64,000 nt of DNA. Source: Thioclava arctica. Lineage in GTDB: Bacteria > Pseudomonadota > Alphaproteobacteria > Rhodobacterales > Rhodobacteraceae. How positions within the stretch are numbered: the stretch's first letter is position 1; each line of letters starts with the position of its first letter. The stretch covers positions 62,001 to 126,000 of the forward strand of contig NZ_JBFRYC010000006.1 of assembly GCF_040892615.1 (NCBI RefSeq), read 5' to 3'. The translations under genes were made by a program, and so were the position numbers. Under the pieces are notes generated by a model that saw only the letters and a program-made list of their open reading frames with translations, made no database searches and was not told the DNA's origin. Below, piece by piece: positions 24,154 to 33,441 of this stretch.

Positions 24154-26481
24154 CTATTTCGTCAGTTGCGCAAACAGGGTTGGCAGTTTTTCGGGCAGGC
24201 GGTCAACCTGGTCGATGATCGTAAAATTATTCGCCCCGAAGATGCGCGAAACATAGCGGTCTGCCTCGGGGTCTAGGGTCAGGCAGTAGCTGGATATGCC
24301 GATTTGCGCCAATTCGGAAGCCGCTTTTTTGGCATCCATGCGCAGATATTGCGGATCGCGTTCGTCGATATCGGCGGGCTCACCGTCGGTGACGATCAAC
24401 AGTAGCTTGTGGGCTTCAGAGCGTTGCGACAGGTGATGCGCGGCGTGGCGCATCGCGGCCCCCATCCGCGTCGACAGCCCACCCTTCATCCCCGCAAGGC
24501 GCGCCTTGGCCTCAACGTCGAGCTTTTGGTCGAAATTCTTGAAGCGATGGTAATGCACATCGTGGCGCCCGTCCGAGGCAAAGCCGTGAATGGCGTAAGG
24601 ATCGCCGATCCCCTCGATGGCCGAGGCCACAAGCGCCGAGGCCTCGCGCGTCAGATCAAGCACCGTTTTATCGCTCCCGCGGACCAGCTCATTGGTTGAT
24701 TCCGACAGGTCGAGCAAGATCAGCACCGCCAGATCGCGCCGGTTGATCACGTTGCGCATGGTGATGCGCGGGTCGGGCTGCATGCCGATGCGGTGCATCA
24801 CCACGGCTTCGACGGCAGCGTTGATATCCAACTCATCGCCATCTTCAAGACGGCGTTGGCGCGACACGCCTTGCGGGCGTAGCCGGTCGACGATTTGCTT
24901 GATGCGGTGGCGAATGCCGCGATGCTTGGTCAGGATCGCATCAATCTCATCGGGGTCACCCTTGCCCTGACGGCGTTCATAGACGGTGGCCCAGCTGGGG
25001 CGATGCAGCTGCACCTTGTAATCCCATTCGCCGTAATGAAACGGGTCCGAGACCGGCTCTTTGCCCTCGCGCTCGTTGTAAGAGACGCCCTCATCCTCGT
25101 AGGGGAACAGCTCGCTTGAGAGCACCCATATCTCTTGCGCATCATCGCCAGCGGTCTCGACATCGACCTCGTTGATGAACTCCATCAAGCCGACATTCTT
25201 GCGCACTTGCCCCAGTTCGGGCTGATAGGCGTTGGTGTTGTCCCAATCATAGCCCTCCATCGCCCAGACAAATCGGTTGTCGTCGCGATACGGGATAGCG
25301 AGGCTTTCAAGAATACGCAGGCTGGGCACGGCGCGGCGATCGGCCAGCAGATTATACAGCTCCACCCCGAGCGACCACGACATCATCGTCTCGCGCATAT
25401 TCTCGCCGACATTGGCGTGAAACGTCTCAATGACATTGTCGATCTCGACATCACCCAAGCGCAGGCCCGGCTCGATCAGCGCGCGGGCGATCCGTTCAAG
25501 CAGATACATCGTTTCATGTTCGTAGGTCTTGGGCGCGCTTTGCGGGATCAGCGCCTGAAACATCGTGCGCAGGCCGGGAAACGCGTCAATCGCGCAATAT
25601 TCGACGCGCGCATCCTCAAACATGCCGATCAGGAAAATCTGCGCAGGGTTAAGCACCTCTTGGCCCAAACCGCGATCCGAATAGGCGATATGGGCGGCCA
25701 TATGGGCACACATCGCGCGATACAGATCAAGCCCCGACGCCCCCGCAACACCATCCACCGCATCGGGCAGATGCAACGCGCCCTCTTCGATAAAGGGGCG
25801 AAACCCGGTGAAATCGGCCGCCGAGGGACGCAGAAAGAAATCACGGCCCCAAAAGGCGCGCAGGTAGAAATTGAGCCGCCGTTGAGAGTCGATAAACAGC
25901 GTGCCGCGGCGTTCTTGTTTCAAGATCGCGCGGCTGTCTTCAGAGACTAAACCGAAGTAATCGGCCTGTTTGGGCAGATCGCGCCGATAGGCTTCGGCGC
26001 CGAAATCCACCCAGCGGCGCAGGCCCGACAGCGTCAACTTGCCCAGCAATTCCTCAAGCACGCCAAACATCGGGCGCAACCCGCGCGGGGCAATCGCGGC
26101 AAGCCGGTGGATCAGCGCCAGATAGCCGCGCAGCAATTCGGGGTCGCCAAAGCGGCGCGCCGCACCGGGCAGGGTCGACAGCATCAGCGTGATCACCTCA
26201 CCCGAGACCATCGAGGACAGCTTCAACACCGCGCCTACCACGTCGCGGATCGCATCCTCGCCGCATTCCTTGACGACCTGGGGCATCTCGTCAAGATAGC
26301 TCACCAGCAGTTTCGGCCCCTTGCCAAGCGCGATCATCGCGCGCGCTCCATCCAGATAATCCTTGAGCCCGGTGGGTGACATCACGCGCGCGGATTCATG
26401 AAACAGCCCTTCAAGACTGTCGTCTAGCTCCGGAGCTGCGCGGATCAGCTCGTCGCGGTAATCGTCGAGCGCGAGTTTCAT
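24154..26481 (-). CDS. cbbO: RuBisCO activase adaptor CbbO
   Basis: A large protein of 775 residues with a C-terminal von Willebrand A domain whose MIDAS motif is LLDLSESTNE (D-x-S-x-S). The same architecture is seen in NorD. With the AAA+ motor CbbQ it forms the Q2O2/QO activase that removes inhibitory sugar phosphates from form IA or form II RuBisCO; the VWA domain binds RuBisCO. Its start overlaps the cbbQ stop by four bases. The N-terminal half is helical without motifs that I can name. The length matches known CbbO proteins. Confidence 0.92.
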   Translation of the reverse strand: MKLALDDYRDELIRAAPELDDSLEGLFHESARVMSPTGLKDYLDGARAMIALGKGPKLLVSYLDEMPQVVKECGEDAIRDVVGAVLKLSSMVSGEVITLMLSTLPGAARRFGDPELLRGYLALIHRLAAIAPRGLRPMFGVLEELLGKLTLSGLRRWVDFGAEAYRRDLPKQADYFGLVSEDSRAILKQERRGTLFIDSQRRLNFYLRAFWGRDFFLRPSAADFTGFRPFIEEGALHLPDAVDGVAGASGLDLYRAMCAHMAAHIAYSDRGLGQEVLNPAQIFLIGMFEDARVEYCAIDAFPGLRTMFQALIPQSAPKTYEHETMYLLERIARALIEPGLRLGDVEIDNVIETFHANVGENMRETMMSWSLGVELYNLLADRRAVPSLRILESLAIPYRDDNRFVWAMEGYDWDNTNAYQPELGQVRKNVGLMEFINEVDVETAGDDAQEIWVLSSELFPYEDEGVSYNEREGKEPVSDPFHYGEWDYKVQLHRPSWATVYERRQGKGDPDEIDAILTKHRGIRHRIKQIVDRLRPQGVSRQRRLEDGDELDINAAVEAVVMHRIGMQPDPRITMRNVINRRDLAVLILLDLSESTNELVRGSDKTVLDLTREASALVASAIEGIGDPYAIHGFASDGRHDVHYHRFKNFDQKLDVEAKARLAGMKGGLSTRMGAAMRHAAHHLSQRSEAHKLLLIVTDGEPADIDERDPQYLRMDAKKAASELAQIGISSYCLTLDPEADRYVSRIFGANNFTIIDQVDRLPEKLPTLFAQLTK

Positions 26482-27320
26482 GCCACCTTGTCTTTGCTGC
26501 TGTCGGAGACCTCCGGGAAGAAGGTGGACACAGCCGCTTGCAGCGTGTCGCGCATGTCGGGATCATCGGTGAGCGGTTCGACCAGTGCCATCTGGCAGGC
26601 GGCTTGCGGCGCGATGTTTTTCGCGATCAACTGGCCGGCATAGACCAGCAAGCGGGTCGACATCCCCTCATCAAGCCCATGGCCTTTGAGGTTGCGCGAA
26701 CGCTGCGCGACCTGCACCAGACGCTCGGCGGTTTTCAGATCGACCCCGGCTTCGTGGCTGACAATTTCGACCTCGGTGTCGGTCGTGGGATAGTCAAACG
26801 ACATCGCGCCAAAACGCTGCTTGGTCGATTGTTTGAGATCCTTCATCATCGACTGGTAGCCGGGGTTGTAGGAAATCACGACCTGAAAATCGGGATGAGC
26901 GTTGACCAACTCGCCTTTTTTTTCCAGCGGCAACTGGCGGCGGTGATCGGTCAGCGGGTGGATCACGACGGTGGTGTCTTGGCGCGCCTCAACCACCTCG
27001 TCGAGATAGCAAATCGCGCCAATCCGCGCGGCCACGGTCAGCGGGCCATCCTGCCATTTCGTGCCATTGATATCGAGCAGAAACCGCCCGATCAGGTCCG
27101 AGGCGGTCATATCCTCGTTGCAGGCCACGGTGATCAGCGGGCGCTGCAATTTCCACGCCATATATTCGACAAAGCGGGATTTTCCACAGCCCGTCGGGCC
27201 CTTCAGCATCACAGGCATACGCACGTCATAGGCGGCGGCGTATTGCTCGACCTCATTGCCGACGGGGCGGTAATAGGGTTCGGTCTTGATCAAGAACTGG
27301 CTGGTATCAATATCGCTCAT
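26478..27320 (-). CDS. cbbQ: RuBisCO activase AAA+ ATPase CbbQ
   Basis: A MoxR-type AAA+ ATPase of 280 residues. Walker A is KGPTGCGKSRFVEY near residue 39, and Walker B is CYLDEVVEARQD near residue 106. The C-terminal lid (STRLLVYAGQLIAKNIAPQ) is as in NorQ/CbbQ. It powers the remodelling of RuBisCO with CbbO. The ATG at 27320 (MSDIDTSQFLIK) is the usual CbbQ start with a GGAGGG upstream; the longer frame to 27377 runs into the terminator hairpin. It is separated from cbbS by that hairpin. Confidence 0.93.
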   Translation of the reverse strand: MSDIDTSQFLIKTEPYYRPVGNEVEQYAAAYDVRMPVMLKGPTGCGKSRFVEYMAWKLQRPLITVACNEDMTASDLIGRFLLDINGTKWQDGPLTVAARIGAICYLDEVVEARQDTTVVIHPLTDHRRQLPLEKKGELVNAHPDFQVVISYNPGYQSMMKDLKQSTKQRFGAMSFDYPTTDTEVEIVSHEAGVDLKTAERLVQVAQRSRNLKGHGLDEGMSTRLLVYAGQLIAKNIAPQAACQMALVEPLTDDPDMRDTLQAAVSTFFPEVSDSSKDKVA

Positions 27321-27346
27321 GGCGGCTGCCCTCCGGTCGCGCGGCT

Positions 27347-27393
27347 GGGAAAACAAAGGGGCAGGGCCGCGATGCATGCGGCCCTGCCTTTGA
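27347..27393 (-). terminator. Strong hairpin between cbbS and cbbQ
   Basis: On the transcribed strand GGCAGGGCCGC (27388-27378) pairs perfectly with GCGGCCCTGCC (27370-27360) around a 7-base loop, and flanking CAAAG/CTTTG extends it. The stem is followed by CTTTGTTTTCCC, a T-rich tract. It lies 10 bases past the cbbS stop. It most likely acts as an attenuating terminator or 3' stabiliser that yields abundant cbbLS mRNA and less cbbQO. Confidence 0.78.
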
Positions 27394-27397
27394 TGGA

Positions 27398-27757
27398 TCA
27401 GGCCGTCATTTCGGCCCGGTGAACCACCATCGAGGTGCCCTGCGTCTGCTTGAAGTTGTCATAGCCGACAAGGCGGACGTGGTTCTTAGGGTTGGCTTTG
27501 CGGCACATGTCGATCTCGGCAAAGATCGCATCGACATCGGTTTCACCAAACATCGGCAGCTTCCACATATACCAGAAGTTCGAGCGGGTATTTTCCGGTT
27601 CGGTATGCTCGATGGCCGGGTTCCAGCCCATCTTCACGATATATTCCACCTGCTTGCGCAGCTCATCCGGGCTGAGTTGCGGCAGGTAGGAGAAGGTGCC
27701 CATCTTGCGGCTGTTCGGGTCCGACAGGCGCGAGCCATAATCTTGCATTTCACTCAT
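27398..27757 (-). CDS. cbbS: RuBisCO small subunit, form IA
   Basis: Small subunit of 119 residues, the cap of the L8S8 enzyme. It carries an N-terminal region SRLSDPNSRKMGTFSYLPQL, where the extra residues before the conserved TFSYLP mark the form IAq type that goes with cbbQ. The conserved core WNPAIEHTEPENTRSNFWYM and RLVGYDNFKQTQG follow. It is co-transcribed with cbbL 47 bases upstream. No carboxysome genes are present nearby, in line with a free cytosolic enzyme. Confidence 0.96.
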   Translation of the reverse strand: MSEMQDYGSRLSDPNSRKMGTFSYLPQLSPDELRKQVEYIVKMGWNPAIEHTEPENTRSNFWYMWKLPMFGETDVDAIFAEIDMCRKANPKNHVRLVGYDNFKQTQGTSMVVHRAEMTA

Positions 27758-27804
27758 GATTTCATTCCTTTCTCAGGTGTTTCTCATGTTGCTACCCAAC
27801 GGGA

Positions 27805-29238
27805 TCAGCGGTGAGCGACATCCAGCTTGTCCACGGTGTCGAACTCGAACTTGATCTCTTTCCACGTCTCCATGGCGATCTTGAGCTCGGGGCTGTGCTT
27901 GCCCGCTTCGGTCATGATGTCCTTGCTTTCCTTCTCCAGATCGCGGCCCTCGTTGCGCGCCTTGACGCAGGCCTCAACGGCGACACGGTTGGCAGCCGCC
28001 CCCGCCGCGTTGCCCCAGGGGTGCCCCAAGGTGCCGCCACCGAACTGCAGGCAGCTGTCATCACCAAAGATGTTGACCAGCGCAGGCATGTGCCAGACGT
28101 GGATACCGCCCGAGGCCACCGGCAGAACGCCCGGCATCTGACCCCAGTCTTGATCAAAGAAGATGCCGCGCGAACGGTCTTCCTTGACGTATTTTTCACG
28201 CATCAGGTCGATCCAGCCCAAAGTGGCGGCGCGGTCGCCCTCCAGCTTGCCGACCACAGTGCCCGAATGCAGGTGATCGCCGCCCAGAAGGCGCAACATT
28301 TTCGCCAGCACACGGAAGTTGATGCCGTGCTTGGGGTGACGGTCGATCACGCCATGCATCGCGCGGTGAACGTGCAGCAGCATGCCATTATCGCGGCACC
28401 AGCGCGACAGAGACGCCTGCGCGGCCCAACCCATCGTCAGGTAATCCGACATGATGATCGGGCTGCCAATTTCCTTTGCGAACTCGGCGCGCTTGTACAT
28501 TTCTTCAATGTTAGGCGCGGTCACGTTCAGGTAGTGGCCCTTGCGCTCACCGGTCTCAAGTTCAGCCTTTTCAATAGCTTCCTGGCAGAACTCAAAGCGG
28601 TCACGCCAGCGCATGAAGGGCTGCGAGTTGACGTTTTCGTCATCCTTGGTGAAATCAAGACCGCCCCGCAGCGCCTCATACACCGCGCGCCCGTAATTCT
28701 TGGCCGACAGGCCCAGTTTCGGCTTGATCGTGCAACCCAGGAAGGGGCGGCCGTATTTGTCCAGCTTGTCGCGCTCGACCTGAATGCCGTGGGGCGGACC
28801 GTCACAGGTGGTCACGAACCACAGCGGAAAGCGCACGTCCTCAAGACGCAGCGCACGCACTGCCTTAAAGCCAAACACGTTACCCACGAGCGAGGTAAAG
28901 ACGTTAACGACCGAGCCCTCCTCAAAAAGGCCCATCGGGTAGGCGATAAAGGCATAGTAGCTTTCGTCATCGCCCGGTACGTCTTCGATCGCGTAGGCGC
29001 GACCCTTGTAATACTCGAGATCGGTCAGAAGGTCAGTCCAGACCGTGGTCCAAGTTCCGGTCGAGGATTCCGCGGCCACAGCCGCAGCCGCTTCTTCGCG
29101 CGGCACGCCGGCCTGCGGTGTGATCTTGAAACAGGCCAGAACATCGCTGTCCTTGGGGGTGTAATTGGGTTCCCAATAGGTCTCGCGGTATTCCTTGACG
29201 CCTGCGGAATATTTGCCTGAGGATGCTTGCGTGTTCAT
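27805..29238 (-). CDS. cbbL: RuBisCO large subunit, form IA
   Basis: The catalytic subunit of ribulose-1,5-bisphosphate carboxylase/oxygenase, 477 residues. The active-site signatures are TIKPKLGLSAKNYGRAVYE (the catalytic lysine) and GGLDFTKDDENVNSQPFMR (the carbamylated lysine with D and E metal ligands). HVHRAMHG, HLHSGTVVGKLEG (loop 6 lysine) and SGGIHVWHMPALV complete the site. Sequence features such as SGKYSAGVKEYRETYWEPNY at the N-terminus are of the green-like form IA found in proteobacteria, not the red-type IC/ID common in other Rhodobacterales. Its activase partners CbbQ and CbbO are just downstream. Confidence 0.98.
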   Translation of the reverse strand: MNTQASSGKYSAGVKEYRETYWEPNYTPKDSDVLACFKITPQAGVPREEAAAAVAAESSTGTWTTVWTDLLTDLEYYKGRAYAIEDVPGDDESYYAFIAYPMGLFEEGSVVNVFTSLVGNVFGFKAVRALRLEDVRFPLWFVTTCDGPPHGIQVERDKLDKYGRPFLGCTIKPKLGLSAKNYGRAVYEALRGGLDFTKDDENVNSQPFMRWRDRFEFCQEAIEKAELETGERKGHYLNVTAPNIEEMYKRAEFAKEIGSPIIMSDYLTMGWAAQASLSRWCRDNGMLLHVHRAMHGVIDRHPKHGINFRVLAKMLRLLGGDHLHSGTVVGKLEGDRAATLGWIDLMREKYVKEDRSRGIFFDQDWGQMPGVLPVASGGIHVWHMPALVNIFGDDSCLQFGGGTLGHPWGNAAGAAANRVAVEACVKARNEGRDLEKESKDIMTEAGKHSPELKIAMETWKEIKFEFDTVDKLDVAHR

Positions 29239-29313
29239 GGTCGGGGTCTCCTTCTCCCTGAAAGTCCGATCGTTTCCGCGTCATTGCCTTTGGGCGATGG
29301 GCGGGTCTAAGTC

Positions 29314-30375
29314 CTATGCGCTTGGATCAAGCGCGCCTGCGCTGTAGCGTTTGGCCATCTCATCCATGTCGATGACGTTGATTTTGCTGGCGTTCCCGGC
29401 CGTGCCAAAGCGCTCAAAGCGGTCCAGACACAGCTTTTCCATCTCTTCCATCGCAGGAATGGTGAATTTGCGCGGGTCAAATTCGGTCTTCTTCTGCATC
29501 GCGACCTTGCGGAACTGCCCGGTGATTGCCATGCGGTTGTCCGTGTCGATATTGACCTTGCGCACGCCCGATTTGATTCCGCGCTCGATCTCTTCGACGG
29601 GCACGCCATAGGTCTGGGGCATCTCGCCACCATATTCGTTGATCAGATCCTGCAGATATTGCGGAACGCTCGACGAGCCGTGCATGACCAGATGCACATT
29701 CGGAATTTTGGCGTGGATCTGTTCGATCCGCTCGATGGCCAGAATATCACCCGTGGGTTTGCGCGAGAACTTATAGGCGCCGTGGCTGGTGCCACAGGCA
29801 ATCGCGAGCGCATCAACCTTGGTTTTGGCGACGAAATCCTTGGCTTGATCGGGATCGGTGAGCAGGTCTTCCATGCTCAACTTGCCCTCGGCCCCCGACC
29901 CGTCTTCCGCCGCAGCCTCACCGGTTTCCAGACTGCCCAGAACACCCAACTCGCCCTCGACCGAGGCCCCGACCCAATGCGCCATCCGCGACACCCGCTC
30001 GGTGATCTCGACGTTATACTCATAGGAAGACGGGGTTTTCATATCCGCCTCAAGCGAGCCGTCCATCATCACCGAGGTAAACCCGTGGCGGATCGCACTC
30101 AGGCAGGTTTGTTCGTTATTGCCGTGATCTTGGTGCATACACAGCGGGATATGCGGATACATTTCCGACAGCGCCTGGATCATATGGCGCAACATGATGT
30201 CGCCAGCATAGCTGCGCGCACCGCGACTGGCCTGCATGATGACGGGCGAGTCACATTTCGCCGCAGCCTTCATGATCGCAAGACCTTGCTCCATATTATT
30301 GATGTTGAACGCGGGCACGCCATAGCCACGCTCGGCGGCGTGATCCAGAAGTTGTCTGAGCGTTATCAAAGCCAT
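29314..30375 (-). CDS. cbbA: Fructose/sedoheptulose-bisphosphate aldolase, class II
   Basis: A zinc-dependent class II aldolase of 353 residues that condenses triose phosphates to fructose-1,6-bisphosphate (and sedoheptulose-1,7-bisphosphate in the Calvin cycle). The metal-binding motifs CMHQDHGNNEQTCLSAI and MHGSSSVP are intact, as is the NIDTDNRMA substrate loop. The ATG at 30375 (MALITLRQLLDHAAERGYGV) is the standard start; the 13-codon upstream extension is unlikely. It lies between gap and cbbL, as in other cbb operons, with a repeat-bearing 76-base gap before it. Confidence 0.96.
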   Translation of the reverse strand: MALITLRQLLDHAAERGYGVPAFNINNMEQGLAIMKAAAKCDSPVIMQASRGARSYAGDIMLRHMIQALSEMYPHIPLCMHQDHGNNEQTCLSAIRHGFTSVMMDGSLEADMKTPSSYEYNVEITERVSRMAHWVGASVEGELGVLGSLETGEAAAEDGSGAEGKLSMEDLLTDPDQAKDFVAKTKVDALAIACGTSHGAYKFSRKPTGDILAIERIEQIHAKIPNVHLVMHGSSSVPQYLQDLINEYGGEMPQTYGVPVEEIERGIKSGVRKVNIDTDNRMAITGQFRKVAMQKKTEFDPRKFTIPAMEEMEKLCLDRFERFGTAGNASKINVIDMDEMAKRYSAGALDPSA

Positions 30376-30395
30376 ATCAGTCGTTCCTCTTTCTC

Positions 30396-30446
30396 TGGTC
30401 TTCCTCTTGACCAAAATATCCCGGGGGTCCGGGGGCTGGCCCCCGG
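30396..30446. repeat. Intergenic repeat motif plus GC hairpin between gap and cbbA
   Basis: The string CTTCCTCTTGAC followed by ATATCCCGGGGG is an imperfect copy (opposite orientation) of the motif in the inverted repeat at 4539-4598. Directly next to it CCGGGGG (30429-30435) pairs with CCCCCGG (30440-30446) around a 4-base loop. The element sits inside the CBB operon and could adjust mRNA stability between gap and cbbA. Confidence 0.6.
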
Positions 30447-30451
30447 CTTGC

Positions 30452-31453
30452 TCAGATCAACTTGCCCATCGCGACGGCGGTGTCGGCCATACGGTTGGAA
30501 AAGCCCCATTCGTTGTCATACCAGCTCAGGATCCGCACCATCCGGCCATCCATCACCTTGGTCTGGTCCATGTGGAAGATCGAAGAATGAGGATCGTGGT
30601 TGAAGTCGCTGGAAACATTAGGCTTATCGGTATAGCCCAGCACGCCTTTCAGCGGGCCATCGGCGGCTGCGCGGATCGCGGCGTTGACCTCTTCGACCGA
30701 AGTGTCGCGCGCAGCCTCAAACACCAGATCGACGACCGAGACGTTGGGCGTGGGCACGCGGATCGCGACGCCATCCAGCTTGCCTGCGAGTTCCGGCAGC
30801 ACCAGACCCACCGCCTTGGCAGCGCCCGTCGAGGTCGGGATCATGCTCAGCGCCGCGGCGCGTGCGCGATAGAGATCGCTATGCATCGTATCCAGCGTCG
30901 GCTGATCGCCGGTATAGCTGTGGATCGTGGTCATGAACCCCTTGGAGATCCCGATCGCATCGTTCAGAACCTTGACCACGGGCGACAGGCAGTTCGTGGT
31001 GCAGCTTGCGTTGGAAACGACCAGATCGTCGCTCGTCAGCACGCCGTCATTGACGCCAAACACGATGGTCTTGTCCGCGCCCGCAGCCGGGGCCGAAACC
31101 AGCACGCGTTTTGAGCCGTTTTCCAAATGGAAGGCCGCTTTTTCACGCGCGGTGAAGATGCCGGTGCATTCCAGCGCGATATCGACATCCCCCCAGGGCA
31201 GTTCCTTGGGGTCGCGGATCGCGGTGACCTTGATCGGCCCACGGCCTGCATCAATCGTGTCGGCGGTGGTTTTCACATCGACCGGAAAGCGGCCATGCAC
31301 GCTGTCAAATTGCAGTAGATGCGCGTTGGTCTCCACCGGGCCGAGATCGTTGATCGCGACCACCTCGATATCGGTGCGCCCCGATTCAATGATCGCGCGC
31401 AACACGTTGCGCCCAATGCGCCCAAAGCCGTTAATGGCAACTTTGACGGTCAT
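30452..31453 (-). CDS. gap: Glyceraldehyde-3-phosphate dehydrogenase
   Basis: GAPDH of 333 residues, used in the Calvin cycle in the reductive direction. The NAD(P)-binding motif VAINGFGRIGRNVLRA is at the N-terminus, and the catalytic cysteine is in SNASCTTNCLSP near residue 150. The C-terminal SWYDNEWGFSNRM is intact. The ATG at 31453 is favoured because GAGGG lies nine bases upstream; the ATG at 31459 is only three bases from it. It starts 12 bases after the tkt stop. Cofactor preference was not determined. Confidence 0.96.
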   Translation of the reverse strand: MTVKVAINGFGRIGRNVLRAIIESGRTDIEVVAINDLGPVETNAHLLQFDSVHGRFPVDVKTTADTIDAGRGPIKVTAIRDPKELPWGDVDIALECTGIFTAREKAAFHLENGSKRVLVSAPAAGADKTIVFGVNDGVLTSDDLVVSNASCTTNCLSPVVKVLNDAIGISKGFMTTIHSYTGDQPTLDTMHSDLYRARAAALSMIPTSTGAAKAVGLVLPELAGKLDGVAIRVPTPNVSVVDLVFEAARDTSVEEVNAAIRAAADGPLKGVLGYTDKPNVSSDFNHDPHSSIFHMDQTKVMDGRMVRILSWYDNEWGFSNRMADTAVAMGKLI

Positions 31454-31465
31454 TTTCATTATCCC

Positions 31466-33424
31466 TCAGATCAAGTTTTTAGCTTGCGAAGCAATCGCTT
31501 CTGCAGTGATGTTGAAGTGATTGTAGAGTGCGGGGGCAGGGGCCGAGGCGCCAAATCCGCGCATCCCGACAAAGCCATCTTCGCGGTCCAGAAACAGATC
31601 CCAGCCCTGACGGATCGCCGCCTCGCAGCCCACGCGCGGCGCGGTGCCAAGGATTGTATCGCGATAGGCTTTGTCCTGCGCCTCAAACAATTCAAAACAG
31701 GGCGCAGACACCACGGCCGCCTTGATCCCGTCCGCCGCAAGCAGATCAGCCGCCGCAATCGCGATCTCAACCTCCGAGCCGGTGGCGATCAACGTCACAT
31801 CGCGTTTGGCCGGATCGCGCAGCAGATAAGCCCCGCGCGCAGTCAGGTTCTCGGCCTCGTGCTGGGTGCGCTGCAGCGGCAGGTTTTGCCGCGACGCCAC
31901 GATCATCACCGGCTTATCCTTTGACATCATGGCGATTTCCCAAGCCTCAGCGGTTTCCACCGCATCTGCCGGGCGCATCACCAACAGGTTTGGAATGGCG
32001 CGCAGGCTGGCGAGATGTTCGACGGGTTGGTGGGTCGGGCCATCTTCTCCCAGACCGATGCTGTCATGCGTCATCACATAGGTCACCGGCACGCCCATCA
32101 GTGCCGACAGCCGGATCGCAGGGCGGCAGTAATCGGCGAAAGCCATGAAGGTGCCGCCATAGGGTTTCAGCCCGCCATGCAACGCAATCCCGTTCATCGC
32201 GGCCGCCATCCCATGTTCGCGGATGCCGTAATGGATGTAGTCACCACTGAAATCTTGCGGCGTAACCGATTGCATTTTCGAGCTTTTCGTGAGGTTCGAC
32301 CCGGTCAGATCAGCCGAGCCGCCAACCGTGAAGGGCAGGGTGGCATTGACCACTTCCAGCGCCATCTGACTGGCTTTGCGGGTCGCGACATTGGGTTTGT
32401 CTTGCGACAGTTTGCGCTTATAGGCCTCGATTGCGCCGGGCAGCGCGCTGGTATCGCAAGGCTCAGTCGCTCGAAATTCAACGCTAAGCCGTTGCTCCCA
32501 CTCCGCGCGTTTATGCGCTCCGCGTGCGGCGATCTGGTGCCATGAATCATAAATAGATGCAGGAATTTCAAAGGGTTCATAAGCCCAGTTCAGCTGCTTT
32601 CGCGCCGCTGCGATCTCGGCATCCCCCAACGGAGCGCCGTGCACATCGTGACTGCCCTGCTTATTCGGCGCGCCAAATCCGATGATCGTGCGACAGGCGA
32701 TTAACGAGGGGCGCGGATCAAGGCGAGCTGCCTCAATCGCCTCGGCAATGGCGTTCATGTCATGGCCGTCACAAGCGCTGACATGCCAGCCCGCCGCGGC
32801 GAAACGCGCCTGCTGATCGGTCGAGGTGGACAGGTTGGTATCACCGTCAATGGTGATCGCGTTGTCGTCCCACATCACAACCAGCTTGCCCAGTCCAAGA
32901 TGCCCGGCAAGATCAATCGCCTCGTGGCTGATGCCCTCCATCAGGCAGCCGTCACCGGCAATCACATAAGTGAAATGATCAACACTATCATCGCCATAGC
33001 GCGCATTCTTCATCTTTTCTGCTAGCGCCATGCCCACGGCGGTCGCAATTCCCTGACCCAAGGGGCCTGTGGTCACTTCGATCCCGTCCGCATGGCCGTA
33101 TTCCGGGTGCCCAGCAGTGCGCGATCCAAGTTGGCGAAAGTTGCGCAGCTGGTCCATGTCCATATCCGCGTAGCCCAGCAGATGATGGATCGCATAAACC
33201 AGCATCGAGCCATGTCCCGCAGACAGAACAAAGCGGTCGCGGTCGGGCCATTTCGGCGCAGCGGGATCAATCGACATAAAGCGGTTGAACAGAACGGTGG
33301 CGACATCAGCCATGCCCATCGGCATCCCGGGATGACCGGAATTGGCCTTTTGCACCGCATCCATGGCAAGCGCGCGGATGGCGTTCGCCATTTCAGTTTC
33401 TTGATTGATTTGAATGTCTTTCAT
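31466..33424 (-). CDS. cbbT: Transketolase
   Basis: A thiamine-diphosphate enzyme of 652 residues that transfers two-carbon units in the regenerative Calvin cycle and the pentose phosphate pathway. Motifs include ANSGHPGMPMG near residue 27, GDGCLMEGISHEA (the ThDP motif) near 150, and GEDGPTHQPVEHL near 460. The ATG at 33424 follows AAGGA; an ATG at 33436 abuts its ribosome-binding site and is unlikely. It lies 17 bases after prk and 12 before gap. Confidence 0.96.
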   Translation of the reverse strand: MKDIQINQETEMANAIRALAMDAVQKANSGHPGMPMGMADVATVLFNRFMSIDPAAPKWPDRDRFVLSAGHGSMLVYAIHHLLGYADMDMDQLRNFRQLGSRTAGHPEYGHADGIEVTTGPLGQGIATAVGMALAEKMKNARYGDDSVDHFTYVIAGDGCLMEGISHEAIDLAGHLGLGKLVVMWDDNAITIDGDTNLSTSTDQQARFAAAGWHVSACDGHDMNAIAEAIEAARLDPRPSLIACRTIIGFGAPNKQGSHDVHGAPLGDAEIAAARKQLNWAYEPFEIPASIYDSWHQIAARGAHKRAEWEQRLSVEFRATEPCDTSALPGAIEAYKRKLSQDKPNVATRKASQMALEVVNATLPFTVGGSADLTGSNLTKSSKMQSVTPQDFSGDYIHYGIREHGMAAAMNGIALHGGLKPYGGTFMAFADYCRPAIRLSALMGVPVTYVMTHDSIGLGEDGPTHQPVEHLASLRAIPNLLVMRPADAVETAEAWEIAMMSKDKPVMIVASRQNLPLQRTQHEAENLTARGAYLLRDPAKRDVTLIATGSEVEIAIAAADLLAADGIKAAVVSAPCFELFEAQDKAYRDTILGTAPRVGCEAAIRQGWDLFLDREDGFVGMRGFGASAPAPALYNHFNITAEAIASQAKNLI

Positions 33425-33441
33425 AACGTCCTTCATCCTTC

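Noticed and set aside
27811..29220. A 469-codon open frame on the plus strand
   Set aside because: It lies entirely antisense to cbbL, whose RuBisCO identity is unambiguous; the long frame results from codon bias.
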